This document shows positions 1-9,851 of a DNA stretch of 64,000 nucleotides, piece after piece; the stretch's first letter is position 1; the number at the start of each line of letters is the position of its first letter. Position numbers and translations under genes: made by a program. The notes beneath the pieces are model-generated. The model was not told the DNA's origin. It made no database searches and saw only the letters and a program-made list of their open reading frames with translations. The DNA lies in NCBI RefSeq assembly GCF_016804325.1, contig NZ_CP043627.1:2927001-2991000 (forward strand). Direction: 5' to 3'. Source of the DNA: Methylobacterium aquaticum (GTDB taxonomy: Bacteria; Pseudomonadota; Alphaproteobacteria; Rhizobiales; Beijerinckiaceae).

Positions 1-205
1 CGAGGCGGTCGGCGGAGACCCGGCCCGGATAGGCGACGAGGCCCATCAGCGCCATCATGGTCACGCTCTTGCCCGAGCCCGATTCGCCGACGACGCCGAG
101 CACCTCCCCCTCCTCCAGGGTCAGGCTGACGCCGTCGACGGCCTGGAGCGTGCCGCCGGCGGAGGGGAATTCGACGGAGAGGTTGGTGATCTCGAGGAGC
201 GGCAT
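1..205 (-). CDS. Dipeptide/oligopeptide ABC transporter ATP-binding protein, N-terminal part
   Basis: This is the start of a DppD/OppD-type ATPase that energises import through the adjacent DppB/DppC-like permeases. Only 68 residues lie in the window; the rest runs off the left edge. Residues 37-44 form a Walker A loop (GESGSGKS), preceded by the usual first beta strands. The ATG lies 8 bases beyond the stop of the permease gene, so the genes are co-transcribed in the order binding protein, B, C, D. Family assignment rests on the Walker A and the neighbours; the exact substrate is not visible. Confidence 0.85.
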   Translation of the reverse strand, partial: MPLLEITNLSVEFPSAGGTLQAVDGVSLTLEEGEVLGVVGESGSGKSVTMMALMGLVAYPGRVSADRL

Positions 206-213
206 GGGTCGCC

Positions 214-1125
214 TCACCGCTTCAGCTTGGGGTCGAGGGCGTCGCGAAGACCGTCGCCGACGAGGTTGAAGGCGAGCACGGTGATCAGGATGATCAGGCC
301 CGGGAAGGTCACCACCCACCAGGCGCGGAGCACGAATTCGCGGGCATCCGCCAGCATCGTGCCCCATTCCGGCGCGGGCGGCTGGGCACCGAGGCCCAGG
401 AAGCCCAGAGCCGCCGCGTCGAGGATCGCGGTCGAGACGCCGAGGGAGGCCTGGACGATGAGGGGGGCGGCGCAGTTCGGCAGCACCTCGCCCACCATCA
501 GCCGCAGGGGGCCGGCCCCGCCGACCCGGGCCGCCGTCACGTAGTCCTTCGACTTTTCCGCGATCACCGCCGCGCGGGCGATGCGGACGTAATGCGGCAG
601 CACCACCACGGCGACCGCCAGCATCGCGTTCATCAGCCCGGGGCCGAGGATCGCCACGATGACGATGGCCAGTAGCAGCGACGGCAGGGTCAGGATGATG
701 TCCATCACCCGCATGATGACGATGCCGACGGCGCCGCCGACGAAGCCCGCGACCAGCCCCAGCATCGTGCCGACGAGGATCGACACCGTCACGACGGCAA
801 GGCCGATCGACAGCGACAGCCGGGCGCCGTGGATCAGGCGCGAGAGGATGTCGCGGCCGATCGCGTCGGTGCCCAGCGGATAGGTGAGCGTGCCGCCCTC
901 CTGCCAGAACGGCGGCTTGAGGAAGGCCGCGGCGTTGGTGAGGTTCGGCGGGTGCGGGGCGATGAGATCGGCGAAGACCGCCATCAGCAGCACCGCGACG
1001 ATGATCGCGAGCCCGATCACCGCGCCCGTATTGGCGCAGAAGCTCGTCCAGAACTCGGCGAGCGGGTGCGGCGGGCCGGCGGGGGAAGCCGAGGCGGCGG
1101 GAGTATCGAGGAGTTCGGCGCTCAT
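214..1125 (-). CDS. dppC: Dipeptide-type ABC transporter permease (DppC-like)
   Basis: A 303-residue inner-membrane permease of the DppC/OppC family, the partner of DppB in a peptide, nickel or glutathione-type importer. It has an N-terminal membrane segment (about residues 30-50), the DppC-typical [12 protein letters not shown] motif near residue 80, then five hydrophobic segments and the EAA-loop region that contacts the ATPase. It could be read further upstream, but the ATG at 1125 gives the usual family length and overlaps the stop of dppB by four bases (ATGA), which indicates translational coupling. The symbol is by family only; the substrate is unknown. Confidence 0.88.
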   Translation of the reverse strand: MSAELLDTPAASASPAGPPHPLAEFWTSFCANTGAVIGLAIIVAVLLMAVFADLIAPHPPNLTNAAAFLKPPFWQEGGTLTYPLGTDAIGRDILSRLIHGARLSLSIGLAVVTVSILVGTMLGLVAGFVGGAVGIVIMRVMDIILTLPSLLLAIVIVAILGPGLMNAMLAVAVVVLPHYVRIARAAVIAEKSKDYVTAARVGGAGPLRLMVGEVLPNCAAPLIVQASLGVSTAILDAAALGFLGLGAQPPAPEWGTMLADAREFVLRAWWVVTFPGLIILITVLAFNLVGDGLRDALDPKLKR

Positions 1126-2132
1126 CGGGCGTGCCGGATGCGGGGGTTCACGAGGCCGTAGGCGAGGTCGACGAGGAGGTTCACCGCCATCACCACCGCG
1201 CCGATCAGCAGGATGCCGCCCTGGAGGACGGGATAGTCGCGCCGGCCGATCGCCTCGATCAGCCACTTGCCGATGCCGGGCCAGGAGAAGATCGTCTCGG
1301 TCAGGATCGCGCCGGTGAACAGCACGCCGACCTGCAGCCCGATCACCGTGACGACCGGGATGAGCGCGTTGCGCAAGGCGTGCAGCCCGACGATGCGCCA
1401 GGACGGCAGGCCCTTGGCCCGGGCGGTGCGTATGTAATCCTCGCCGAGCACCTCCAGCATCGCCGAGCGGGTCATGCGGGCGATGACCGCGAGCGGCACC
1501 GTGCCCAGCACCACCGCCGGCAGGATCAGGTGGCCGAGGGCCGATCGGAAGGCGCCGGATTCGTCCGACAGAAGCGTGTCGATCAGCAGGAAGCCGGTCA
1601 CCGGCTCGATGAAGTACTGCACGTCGATGCGGCCCGAGACCGGTGTCCAGCCGAGCTGCACCGAGAACAGCAGGATCAGCAGCAGGCCCCACCAGAAGAT
1701 CGGCATCGAGTAGCCGGTGAGCGACAGCCCCATCACCCCGTGGTCGAAGACCGAGTTCCGTTTCAGCGCCGCCAGGATGCCGGCCGGCAGGCCGACGAGG
1801 AGCGCGAACAGGATCGCGCAGACCCCGAGCTCGATCGTCGCCGGAAACAGGCTGGCGAATTCCGCGATCACCGGCTCCTTGGTGCTGATCGAGCGGCCGA
1901 GATCGCCGTGCGCCAGCCGCTCGAGATAGATGCCGTATTGCACGAGCAGGGGCTTGTCGAAGCCGTACTCGGCGCGGAGCGCCGCGTGCCGCGCCGGATC
2001 GATGCCCCGCTCCCCCGCCATCGTCTCGATCGGGTCGCCGGGCACCAGGCGGATCAGGAAGAACGCCACCAGGGTGATCCCCAGGAAGGTCGGGATCACC
2101 AGGGACGCGCGGGTCAGGAGGAAGCGGAGCAC
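1122..2132 (-). CDS. dppB: Dipeptide-type ABC transporter permease (DppB-like)
   Basis: A 336-residue inner-membrane permease of the DppB/OppB family. It begins with a membrane segment and the family's LVPGDPI signature near residue 30, and has six predicted membrane spans and the cytoplasmic EAA loop (around [20 protein letters not shown]). The gene overlaps dppC by four bases. The binding-protein gene lies upstream on the same strand across about 300 bases that hold a palindromic repeat, so the permease genes may have their own promoter or be expressed below the binding protein. Confidence 0.9.
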   Translation of the reverse strand: MLRFLLTRASLVIPTFLGITLVAFFLIRLVPGDPIETMAGERGIDPARHAALRAEYGFDKPLLVQYGIYLERLAHGDLGRSISTKEPVIAEFASLFPATIELGVCAILFALLVGLPAGILAALKRNSVFDHGVMGLSLTGYSMPIFWWGLLLILLFSVQLGWTPVSGRIDVQYFIEPVTGFLLIDTLLSDESGAFRSALGHLILPAVVLGTVPLAVIARMTRSAMLEVLGEDYIRTARAKGLPSWRIVGLHALRNALIPVVTVIGLQVGVLFTGAILTETIFSWPGIGKWLIEAIGRRDYPVLQGGILLIGAVVMAVNLLVDLAYGLVNPRIRHAR

Positions 2133-2241
2133 GCGGGCGCCCTCTGTGAACGGCTCAGAATGCTACGCATCGGCGAACGCTGGCAATGCGTGCTGGCATC
2201 GGGATTTGTGGAATCGCTCCGACAGGATGCCCACCCTCCGG

Positions 2242-2379
2242 GTCATTCCGGGGCCGCGAAAGTGGATCCCGGAATCCAGACCCTCGGATGGCTCCGACGC
2301 AGGCTGATCGCGTCCCGCCTCATCCTGAACGTCCTGCGGTTCTGGATCCCGGGCTCCGCTGTCGCGGCCCCGGGATGAC
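2242..2379. repeat. Palindromic intergenic repeat, family A, copy 1
   Basis: An inverted repeat with arms of about 40 bases beginning GTCATTCCGGGGCCGCG and ending with its near complement. Each arm can also fold into its own GC-rich hairpin. It sits between the binding-protein gene and dppB, where it could attenuate read-through and lower permease expression relative to the binding protein. Seven related copies occur elsewhere in the window. Confidence 0.85.
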
Positions 2380-2428
2380 TCGGAGGGTATCAGTCTTGTG
2401 GAGTGAGGCAGACTCGTGCCGACCGGAT

Positions 2429-4024
2429 CTACTTCAGGCTCACGCCGTAGAAGGTGTGGCGGCCGAACGGCGACAGCTTGAAGTCCACCACCTCCTTGCG
2501 GACCGGCTTTAGCTGCACCGCATGCGCGATGGTGAACCACGGCGCCTGCTGCTTGAACACCACCTGCGCCTGCTCGTAGAGCTTGGTGCGCTCGGCCTTG
2601 TCGCTGACGGTCTTGGCCTTGGTGACGAGGTCGTCGTAGGTCTTGTCGCACCACTTGGCGGCGTTGCCGCCGCCCTTCTCCGCCGCGGCGCAGCCGAGCA
2701 GGGTGTGGAGGAAGTTGTCGGGATCGCCGTTGTCGCCGGTCCAGCCGAACATCGCGGTCTGGTGCTCGCCGTCCTGGATGCGCTTGCGGTACTCGCCCCA
2801 CTCGTAGGACTTGATCTCGGCCTTGACCCCGATCTTGGCGAGGTCGGCCTGCATCAGCTCGGCGATGCGGCGGGCATTCGGGTTGTAGGGCCGCTGGACC
2901 GGCATCGCCCACAGGTCCATCGCGAAGCCGTCGCCGAGGCCCGCCTCCGTCAGGAGCTTCTTGGCCGCGGCCGGATCGAAGGGATCGTCCTTCACCGCGT
3001 CGTTGTACGACCACAGGGTCGGCGGGATCGGGTTCTTGGCCGCGACGCCGGTCGAGAGGTAGACCGCGTCGATGATCGCCTTCTTGTCGATCGCCATGTT
3101 CAACGCCTTGCGCACCCGCACGTCGTCGAACGGCTTCTTCTTGGTGTTGTAGGCGAGGTACCCGATGTTGAGGCCGGGCTGCTCGAGCACCTGGACGTTC
3201 GCGTCCTTGCGCATCGCGTCGATGTCGGCCGGGTTCGGGTACGGCATGACGTGGCACTCGCCCTTCTGGAGCTTGGCCCAGCGCACCGACGCATCCGGCG
3301 TGATGGCGAAGACCAGGTCGTCGAGGGCGGCCTTCCCGGCATAGTATTGCGGGAAGGCGCGGTAGCGGACGATCGCGTCCTTCTGGTATTGCAGCAGGTA
3401 GAACGGGCCGGTGCCGATCGGCTCCTGGTCGAGCTTGTCCGGCGTGCCGGCCTTCATCATCGCGTCGGCGTATTCCTTCGACTGGATCGCCGCGAAGGGC
3501 ATCGCGAGATCGGCGAGGAACGGCGCCTCGGGCTGGGTCAGGGTGAAGCGGACCGTGTAATCATCCACCTTGTCGAGCGAGGCGAGGAGCTTGGGCAGCC
3601 CCATATCGTTGAAATAGGTGTGGTTGGAGCTGGTCACCCGGAAGAACGGGTGGCTCTCCTTCCACTGCCGCTCGAACGAGAAGATCACGTCGTCGGCGTT
3701 GAAGTCACGGGTCGGCTTGAAGGCCTTGTTGGAATGCCACTTCACGCCCTTGCGCAAGTGGAAGGTGTAGGTCTTGCCGTCCTCGGACACGTCCCACTTC
3801 TCGGCGAGGTCCGGTACCACGTTGGTGGTGCCGCGCTCGAAATTGACGATGTTGGAGTAGATCTGGGAGCTGGCGTCGAACGAGGTGCCGGTGGTGTTCA
3901 CCGCCGGATAGAAGTTCTCCGGGCTGCCCTCGGAGCAGTAGACCAGCGTCTTGGCGCCGGCCGGCAGGCTTGCCGCCAGGGCGGTCGCGGCACCGAGAAC
4001 CACCGCCAGGGACGCGCGCTTCAT
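2429..4024 (-). CDS. dppA: Dipeptide-type ABC transporter substrate-binding protein (SBP family 5)
   Basis: A 531-residue periplasmic binding protein of the DppA/OppA family. Residues 1-24 are a Sec signal peptide ending in LPAGA-K. The mature part has SBP family 5 features: an early YCSEGSPENFYPA segment, the LAEKWDVSEDGKTYTFHLRKGVKWH signature region, and PIGTGPFYL. The ATG at 4024 was chosen because it opens the signal peptide; the frame remains open further upstream but without one. The Dpp-like YCSEG start suggests dipeptide or haem-type ligands, but specificity is inference. Confidence 0.9.
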   Translation of the reverse strand: MKRASLAVVLGAATALAASLPAGAKTLVYCSEGSPENFYPAVNTTGTSFDASSQIYSNIVNFERGTTNVVPDLAEKWDVSEDGKTYTFHLRKGVKWHSNKAFKPTRDFNADDVIFSFERQWKESHPFFRVTSSNHTYFNDMGLPKLLASLDKVDDYTVRFTLTQPEAPFLADLAMPFAAIQSKEYADAMMKAGTPDKLDQEPIGTGPFYLLQYQKDAIVRYRAFPQYYAGKAALDDLVFAITPDASVRWAKLQKGECHVMPYPNPADIDAMRKDANVQVLEQPGLNIGYLAYNTKKKPFDDVRVRKALNMAIDKKAIIDAVYLSTGVAAKNPIPPTLWSYNDAVKDDPFDPAAAKKLLTEAGLGDGFAMDLWAMPVQRPYNPNARRIAELMQADLAKIGVKAEIKSYEWGEYRKRIQDGEHQTAMFGWTGDNGDPDNFLHTLLGCAAAEKGGGNAAKWCDKTYDDLVTKAKTVSDKAERTKLYEQAQVVFKQQAPWFTIAHAVQLKPVRKEVVDFKLSPFGRHTFYGVSLK

Positions 4025-4181
4025 GCTCTGCTCTCCAGGTCTCGCGGGCGGGTGCCCGGCCGTCGCCACTTCTGGCGGGTTTCCGCGCTTGTCCGCAAGG
4101 CCTTGGCGAATGGGACGCACAGGCGGGGCCTCGCATCCGAACCCTCCCCCCTCTGCGGGGGAGGGTTGGGCGGCGGCGCTC

Positions 4182-5027
4182 TCACCCCTCCACGGCCATC
4201 CCGCAGGCCTCGGCGATCTCCCGGGACAGGGCCTTCCGCAGGGACTGCAGCGCCGGATGCCGGGCGCTGGCATAATCCCGCGCCCCGATCCGCCGCACCG
4301 GCGCGAGCAGCCGCAGGGAGTTGGTGAGGAACACCGCCTCGGCCTCCGCCAGACCCGCGGGCGTCATCGATCCCTCGGCCGGCGCGAGGCCGAGGCCCGG
4401 GGCCAGGGCGAGCACCTGCGCCCGCACGATCCCGGCGAGCACTCCGTCGTCGAGGGGCGGCGTGACGATCGTGCGCCCGAACACCGCGAACACGTTGCCG
4501 ATGCCGGCGCAGGCCACCCGGCCCTGCATGGTGAGGAACAGGGCCTCGTCGTGGCCGTCCCGTGCCGCTGCTTCCGCGGCGAGGACCGCGTCGAGATAGC
4601 CGAGCGTCTTGTGGCGCGAGGCCGGCGAGGTTTCGTTGCGGCGGATCGCGCTCCAGCCGAGGGACATCTCCGAGAAGGCCGTGCCGGGCCGCAAAGGCGC
4701 AGCGCTGGCCCACAGGACCGGGCGGGCTTCGGCCGGCGGGCGCAGGCCCCGCGGGCCGGAGCCACGGGTCACGGTGGTGCGGATCGCCGCCCGCTCGTAT
4801 CCGGCCGCCACGGCCCGCATCGCGGTGCGGGCCTCCGTCTCGTCGAGCGCGAAGCCGAGGGCGGCGGCGGCGCGGCCGAGCCGCGTCAGGTGCGCCGCCT
4901 CCGCCACCACCCGGCCGCCCAGCGCCATGGCGGTGTCGAACACCCCGTCGCCGAGCAGCAGGCCGCGATCGGCGAGGTCGAACGGGGCGACCGTTCCCTC
5001 CTGCAAGCGCCCGTCACGCCACAGCAC
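4182..5027 (-). CDS. pabC: Aminodeoxychorismate lyase (aminotransferase class IV)
   Basis: A 281-residue PLP enzyme of the fold-type IV aminotransferases. In this context it most likely eliminates pyruvate from 4-amino-4-deoxychorismate to give p-aminobenzoate for folate synthesis. The early RGLLLGDGVFDT motif and the SRHKTLGYLD segment carrying the Schiff-base lysine are visible. It overlaps pabA by 14 bases and is the last gene of the pabB-pabA-pabC operon. Branched-chain or D-amino-acid aminotransferases share the fold, but the operon makes PabC the best call. Confidence 0.88.
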   Translation of the reverse strand: MLWRDGRLQEGTVAPFDLADRGLLLGDGVFDTAMALGGRVVAEAAHLTRLGRAAAALGFALDETEARTAMRAVAAGYERAAIRTTVTRGSGPRGLRPPAEARPVLWASAAPLRPGTAFSEMSLGWSAIRRNETSPASRHKTLGYLDAVLAAEAAARDGHDEALFLTMQGRVACAGIGNVFAVFGRTIVTPPLDDGVLAGIVRAQVLALAPGLGLAPAEGSMTPAGLAEAEAVFLTNSLRLLAPVRRIGARDYASARHPALQSLRKALSREIAEACGMAVEG

Positions 5028-5625
5028 GGTGCGCCCCTCCCGCCTCGTGCCAGCGCCGGGCGAGGCTTAGAAAATTGCCGAACAGGGCGTGGCCGTGCTC
5101 GGTCAGCACCGATTCCGGGTGGAACTGCACGCCGTAGGTCGGGTGGCGGCGATGCGACAGCGCCATCACCTCGCCCTCGGCCGAGACCGCCTCGACGCTC
5201 AGGTGCTCCGCCATGGCGGGCGTCGGCTCGACGATCAGCGAGTGGTAGCGCCCGACCGTGAGCGGCGCCGGCAGGCCGCGAAACAGCCCCTGCCCGCCAT
5301 GGTCGATCGGCGTGGCATGGCCGTGGAGCGGCTGCCGGGCCCGCGCGACCCGGCCGCCGAAGGCCGCGCCGAGGCATTGGTGCCCGAGGCAGACCCCGAG
5401 CAGCGGCACCGCGCCGGACAAGTCGCGGATCGCCGCCAGCGACACCCCGGCCTCCGCCGGGCTGCACGGCCCGGGCGAGATCACCACCGCCTCCGGCGCC
5501 AGCGCCCGGATGCCCGCCACGTCGAGGGCGTCGTTGCGCGCGACCCGGACCGGGGCGCCCAGTTCCTCGATGTAGCGCACGACGTTGAAGACGAAGGAAT
5601 CGTAGTTGTCGATGACGAGGATCAT
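5014..5625 (-). CDS. pabA: Aminodeoxychorismate/anthranilate synthase glutaminase subunit
   Basis: A 203-residue class I glutamine amidotransferase. It starts MILVIDNYDSF, carries the nucleophile Cys79 in GVCLGHQ, and has the His-Glu pair in VQFHPES. It releases ammonia from glutamine for the chorismate-binding subunit encoded just upstream, and overlaps that gene by four bases (ATGA). Such subunits are often shared between tryptophan and folate synthesis; the pabB and pabC neighbours favour a p-aminobenzoate role. Confidence 0.92.
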   Translation of the reverse strand: MILVIDNYDSFVFNVVRYIEELGAPVRVARNDALDVAGIRALAPEAVVISPGPCSPAEAGVSLAAIRDLSGAVPLLGVCLGHQCLGAAFGGRVARARQPLHGHATPIDHGGQGLFRGLPAPLTVGRYHSLIVEPTPAMAEHLSVEAVSAEGEVMALSHRRHPTYGVQFHPESVLTEHGHALFGNFLSLARRWHEAGGAHRAVA

Positions 5626-7013
5626 GCGCCCTCCCCGGCCGCGAAGGCGGCGAAGACCCGCTCGGCCTTGGTCAGGGTCTCGTGGTACTCGGCCTCCGGG
5701 TCCGACAGCAGCGTGACCCCGCCCCCGGCCTGGAGCACGGCCCGGCTCTCGTCGAGCATCACCGTGCGGATGGCGATGCTGGTGTCCAGGCTGCCGGTAA
5801 ACCCGATCCAGCCGATCGCCCCGCAATAGGCCTCGCGGGCATCGCCCTCGATCTCCGTGATGATGTCCATGGCGCGCAGCTTCGGCGCCCCGGTGATCGA
5901 GCCGCCCGGGAAGGTCGCGGCGAGGAGATCGAGCCCGTCCGCCCCGTCCTTGAGCGTGCCGGTCACCGCCGAGACGAGGTGGTGGACCCCGGCATAGGTC
6001 TCGAGCCCGCAGAGGGTGGGCACCGCGACGCTGTGGGGGGCGCAGATCCGCGACAGGTCGTTGCGCAGGAGGTCGACGATCATCACGTTCTCGGCCCGCT
6101 CCTTGGGGTGGGCGACCAGCGCCTCGGCCCGGGCCCGGTCCTCGGCCGGGTCGGGGGAGCGCGGCGCCGTGCCCTTGATCGGCCGGGTCTCGACCGCGCG
6201 GCCGTCGAGGCGCAGGAAGCGCTCGGGCGAGGAGGACGCAAGGGTGAGGCCATCGATTTCGAGAAAGGCCGCGAACGGCGCCGGGTTGCGCGCCCGCAGG
6301 CGGCGGTAGAACGCGAAGGCGTCGAAGCCCGGCGGCAAAGCCGCCTCGAAGCGCTGGGCGATGTTGGCCTGGTAGATGTCGCCGGCCCGGATGTAGTCCC
6401 GCACCCGGTCGACCGCCCTTGCGTAGGTGTCGGGCGTGAAGTTCGAGCGCCAGTCGAGGGGAGGCACCGGGCCGGCCTCGCCCGCCGGCTCTGGCTCGGC
6501 GAGCGCGGCCTCCAGGGCATCGAGATCGGCGGCGGCCTTTGCCGCGCGGGCGGCAGGGTCGGTCTCGGGGAAGCCGGTGGCGATCAGCACGCAGGTGCCG
6601 GCCCGGTGGTCGAAGGCGACGACCGAGGCGTAGAGGTTGACCGCGAGGTCGTCGGCGAGGCCGGCCCGGCGGAGGGGAGGCGTCACCCGCTCCAGGCAGG
6701 CGCCGAAATCATAGGAGAGGTAGCCGATCGCCCCGCCCTGGAACGGCGGCAGGCCGGGATCCGGTTCGGTGCGGTACGGCGCCAGCACGGCGCGCAACGC
6801 GTCGAGAGGGGCGCCCGGCACCGGGACGCCGTTCCAGAACGCCCGGCCGCCGCGCACCCGGAAGCGCCCGAACGGGTCGGCGGCGAGGTAGGAGTGGCGC
6901 CCGAGGGTGTCGTGCCGCATCGCGCTGTCGAGGAGCGCGAGCCCGGATTGTCGGCCGCGCAGGCGGGCGGCGGCGGCGGCGGGATCGAGGGGGGTGACGA
7001 GGCGGCTCCACAT
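5622..7013 (-). CDS. pabB: Aminodeoxychorismate synthase component I
   Basis: A 463-residue chorismate-binding enzyme that aminates chorismate with ammonia from PabA. The PIKGT motif, whose lysine is characteristic of PabB as opposed to TrpE, lies in the middle of the protein, and the C-terminal chorismate-binding signature FPGGSITGAPK is intact. The ATG at 7013 gives the family length. The gene is first in an overlapping three-gene operon. About 236 bases separate it from the divergent rimO gene, leaving room for both promoters. Confidence 0.92.
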   Translation of the reverse strand: MWSRLVTPLDPAAAAARLRGRQSGLALLDSAMRHDTLGRHSYLAADPFGRFRVRGGRAFWNGVPVPGAPLDALRAVLAPYRTEPDPGLPPFQGGAIGYLSYDFGACLERVTPPLRRAGLADDLAVNLYASVVAFDHRAGTCVLIATGFPETDPAARAAKAAADLDALEAALAEPEPAGEAGPVPPLDWRSNFTPDTYARAVDRVRDYIRAGDIYQANIAQRFEAALPPGFDAFAFYRRLRARNPAPFAAFLEIDGLTLASSSPERFLRLDGRAVETRPIKGTAPRSPDPAEDRARAEALVAHPKERAENVMIVDLLRNDLSRICAPHSVAVPTLCGLETYAGVHHLVSAVTGTLKDGADGLDLLAATFPGGSITGAPKLRAMDIITEIEGDAREAYCGAIGWIGFTGSLDTSIAIRTVMLDESRAVLQAGGGVTLLSDPEAEYHETLTKAERVFAAFAAGEGA

Positions 7014-7249
7014 GGCGCCGTGATAGCGGAGGCGGGGGCCGCAGCGGAAGCCGGCCGTCGGGCCAAGATGCCGACCGGAACAAGATGCCGACCGGATACC
7101 AGCCACGATGCCGGTGCAGGGCCCGGAGAGGAGCGCCCCGTGACGCCCGCCCTCCCCCGTGCTATGGCCTGCCCCAGCACCCTTCCCTAAATCCTTGATC
7201 CCGCTCGCGCCGGCTTGGCCGTGGGCCGGTGTCCCATCACGCCCCCGCC

Positions 7250-8566
7250 ATGAACGCACCCGCCCCCAAGATCTCCTTCGTGTCGCTCGGCTGTCCCAAG
7301 GCCCTGGTCGATTCCGAGCGCATCCTCACCCACCTGCGGGCCGAGGGTTACGAGCTCGCCCGCAAGCACGACGGCGCCGACGTGGTGATCGTCAACACCT
7401 GCGGCTTCCTCGATTCGGCGAAGGCCGAGTCGCTCCAGGCGATCGGCGACGCCATGGCGGAGAACGGCCGGGTGATCGTCACCGGCTGCATGGGCGCGCA
7501 GCCCGAGGAGATCCGCGAGAAATACCCGAACCTGCTCGCGGTCACCGGGCCGCAGGCCTACGAATCGGTGGTGGCGGCGGTCCACGAGGCGGTTCCCCCG
7601 GCCCACGACCCGTTCCTCGATCTCGTCCCGCCCCAGGGCGTCAAGCTGACGCCGCGGCACTACGCCTATCTGAAGATCTCGGAAGGCTGCAACAACCGCT
7701 GCACGTTCTGCATCATCCCGCAATTGCGCGGCGATCTCGTCAGCCGACCGGCGGCGGATGTCCTGCGCGAGGCCGAGAAGCTGGTGAAGGCCGGCGTCAA
7801 GGAACTGCTGGTCGTCTCGCAGGATACCAGCGCCTACGGCATCGACACCCGTTACGCCACCAGCCCCTGGCGCGACCGCGAGGTGCGGGCGCGCTTCTAC
7901 GACCTCGCCAAGGAACTCGGCGAGCTCGGCGCCTGGGTGCGCCTGCACTACGTCTACCCCTACCCGCACGTCGACGAGGTCATCCCGCTGATGGCCGAGG
8001 GCAAGGTGCTGCCCTACCTCGACATGCCGCTCCAGCATGCGAGCCCGACGGTGCTCAAGCGCATGCGCCGCCCCGGCAACCAGGAGAAGATGCTGGAGCG
8101 CATCCGCTCCTGGCGCACCACCTGCCCGGATCTCGCCATCCGCTCGACCTTCATCGTCGGTTTCCCGGGCGAGACCGAGGAGGAGTTCGAGGAGCTGCTG
8201 ACCTGGCTCAAGGAAGCCAAGCTCGAGCGCGTCGGCTGCTTCCAGTACGAGCCGGTCCGCGGCGCCCCGGCCAACGCAGTGGCGGACGCCGTGCCGGACG
8301 CGGTCAAGGCCGAGCGCCAGCGCCGGTTCATGGAGACGCAGCAGGCGGTGTCCTTGAGGCTCCAGAAAGCCAAGGTCGGCAAGCGCCTGCCGGTCATCAT
8401 CGACGCCGCCGGCCCGACCGTCGCCAAGGGCCGCTCGAAGTATGATGCGCCGGAGATCGACGGCAACGTCCACGTCGCCTTCCGCCGGCCGGTCCGTGTC
8501 GGGGACATCGTGACGGTGAAGATCGAGTCGGCGGATGCGTATGATCTGCACGGGGTGGCGGTGTAG
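7250..8566 (+). CDS. rimO: Ribosomal protein S12 methylthiotransferase RimO
   Basis: A 438-residue radical-SAM enzyme that adds a methylthio group to the conserved aspartate of ribosomal protein S12. The N-terminal UPF0004 domain has Cys15, Cys51 and Cys80 for one iron-sulfur cluster. The radical-SAM triad C147/C151/C154 (GCNNRCTFC) follows, and a C-terminal TRAM domain ends the protein. A GTG seven codons upstream is also possible; the ATG at 7250 gives the standard MNAPAPK start. It is convergent with pncA across a family A palindrome. Confidence 0.95.
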   Translation: MNAPAPKISFVSLGCPKALVDSERILTHLRAEGYELARKHDGADVVIVNTCGFLDSAKAESLQAIGDAMAENGRVIVTGCMGAQPEEIREKYPNLLAVTGPQAYESVVAAVHEAVPPAHDPFLDLVPPQGVKLTPRHYAYLKISEGCNNRCTFCIIPQLRGDLVSRPAADVLREAEKLVKAGVKELLVVSQDTSAYGIDTRYATSPWRDREVRARFYDLAKELGELGAWVRLHYVYPYPHVDEVIPLMAEGKVLPYLDMPLQHASPTVLKRMRRPGNQEKMLERIRSWRTTCPDLAIRSTFIVGFPGETEEEFEELLTWLKEAKLERVGCFQYEPVRGAPANAVADAVPDAVKAERQRRFMETQQAVSLRLQKAKVGKRLPVIIDAAGPTVAKGRSKYDAPEIDGNVHVAFRRPVRVGDIVTVKIESADAYDLHGVAV

Positions 8567-8604
8567 CCGTAGCTAGTCAGAGTCGTCGCTTCCAACATCT
8601 CCAC

Positions 8605-8744
8605 GTCATCCCGGGGCTCGTCGAAGACGAGAGCCCGGGATCCATAACCTCTGACGATTCTCCAAGAGGCGGACAGCGTTCCACTTCATCCGGGAGCGTC
8701 GGCGTTTATGGATCCCGGGCTCCGCTGCGCGGCCCCGGGATGAC
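8605..8744. repeat. Palindromic intergenic repeat, family A, copy 2
   Basis: It opens GTCATCCCGGGGCTCG, carries an ATCCATAA segment, and closes with the complementary CCCCGGGATGAC. It lies between the convergent genes rimO and pncA, a position where a folded transcript could terminate or stabilise both mRNAs. Confidence 0.85.
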
Positions 8745-8783
8745 ATCGAGGGTGTCGGGGCCGCCGCCCGAACCACCCGGGCT

Positions 8784-9428
8784 TCATCCCCCGATCGCCC
8801 CGCTTCTCTCCCGCTCGACCCCCGCCGCCGCCATGTCGCCCCAGGCCCGTTCCAGCGAGCCGTCGAGGTCGATCGCCCGGCAGGCATCCTCGACCACCAC
8901 CGCCTCGAACCCCGCCTCCCGCGCATCGATGGCGCTCCAGCCGACGCAGTAATCGGTGGCGACGCCGCACAGGAAGACCCGGGTGAAGCCGCGCTCGCGC
9001 AGGTAGCCGGCGAGCCCCGTCGGGGTGGTGCGGTCGGCCTCGCGGAAGGCCGAGTAGCTGTCGATTCCCGGCCGGTAGCCCTTGCGGATGATCAGTTCGG
9101 CATGGGGCAGCTCCAGCTTCGGCGACAGGTCCGCGCCGGGGGTGCCCTGAATGCAGTGCTCCGGCCACAGGACCTGCTCGCCGTAAGCCAGCGCCGTGGT
9201 CTCGAAGGGCTTCTTGCCGGGATGGCTGGTGACGAAGGAGGCGTGGCCGGCCGGGTGCCAGTCCTGGGTCAGGACGACGTGCCGGAACAGGCGCCCGAGC
9301 GCGTTGATCGGCGCGATCACCGCATCCCCGTCCGGCACCGCGAGGGCGCCGCCGGGCAGGAAATCGGGCTGGACGTCGATGACGAGGAGGCAATCGGTCT
9401 CGGTCGCGCGCAGGGCGTAGGAAGTCAT
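8784..9428 (-). CDS. pncA: Nicotinamidase / pyrazinamidase
   Basis: A 214-residue cysteine hydrolase that deamidates nicotinamide to nicotinate in NAD salvage. The catalytic triad is visible as Asp18 (VIDVQPDF), Lys116 (IRKGY) and Cys161 (ATDYC). Metal ligands fit Asp56, His58 and His91 (TQDWHP, WPEHC). Length is normal for PncA. The gene stands alone, convergent with rimO; upstream lie about 245 bases without recognisable genes and then a cloverleaf-like palindrome. Confidence 0.93.
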   Translation of the reverse strand: MTSYALRATETDCLLVIDVQPDFLPGGALAVPDGDAVIAPINALGRLFRHVVLTQDWHPAGHASFVTSHPGKKPFETTALAYGEQVLWPEHCIQGTPGADLSPKLELPHAELIIRKGYRPGIDSYSAFREADRTTPTGLAGYLRERGFTRVFLCGVATDYCVGWSAIDAREAGFEAVVVEDACRAIDLDGSLERAWGDMAAAGVERERSGAIGG

Positions 9429-9673
9429 CGCGTCATGATCTCCGCGCGGCCATTCGGGAGTGATTCGGCCCGGATGCCGCAGGGGATTTTAAGCATAACC
9501 GTGGCGGCGGACCAGGGACTGGCCCGCCTGGATTTGATCCGTGCTACCGAAGATCGTTGCGGGACTGGAAATCAGTATTGCAAAATCTGATTCGCGGTCA
9601 GATGATTCGGTGGTATCCTATCAGAGCCAATTCGACTTGCCAGGATACCATCGTGACGAATTCTTCTAGCCCA
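9429..9673. other. Non-coding stretch upstream of pncA
   Basis: No credible gene. Base composition is noticeably more AT-rich than the surroundings (for example 9560-9660), consistent with promoter sequence for pncA or with a decayed remnant. Nothing specific was recognised. The gene-free stretch continues to 9851 and its right part is the nested palindrome. Confidence 0.5.
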
Positions 9674-9818
9674 ACCCTCGACCTCATCCTGAGGTGTTAG
9701 TCCATCGAAGATGGACTAACCTCGAAGGAGGGCTCCAGGAATCTCAGCGAGGGCTGGAGCCCTCCTTCGAGGTCAGTCGATTTTCAATCGACTAACACCT
9801 CAGGATGAGGTCGAGGGT
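9674..9818. repeat. Nested palindrome with cloverleaf folding potential
   Basis: Perfect 29-base outer arms (9674-9702 and 9790-9818, containing CCTCATCCTGAGGTG) enclose three smaller hairpins. These are 9697-9706/9710-9719, a perfect 19-base pair 9720-9738/9754-9772, and 9775-9782/9786-9793. The CTCATCCTGAGG core is common in Hyphomicrobiales intergenic repeats. The four-armed layout could extrude as a cruciform in DNA or fold as RNA. It lies between the 5' side of pncA and the 3' end of the quinone oxidoreductase gene. Confidence 0.85.
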
Positions 9819-9851
9819 GGGAATGAGTCCCCCGATCGATCAAACAGCCTA

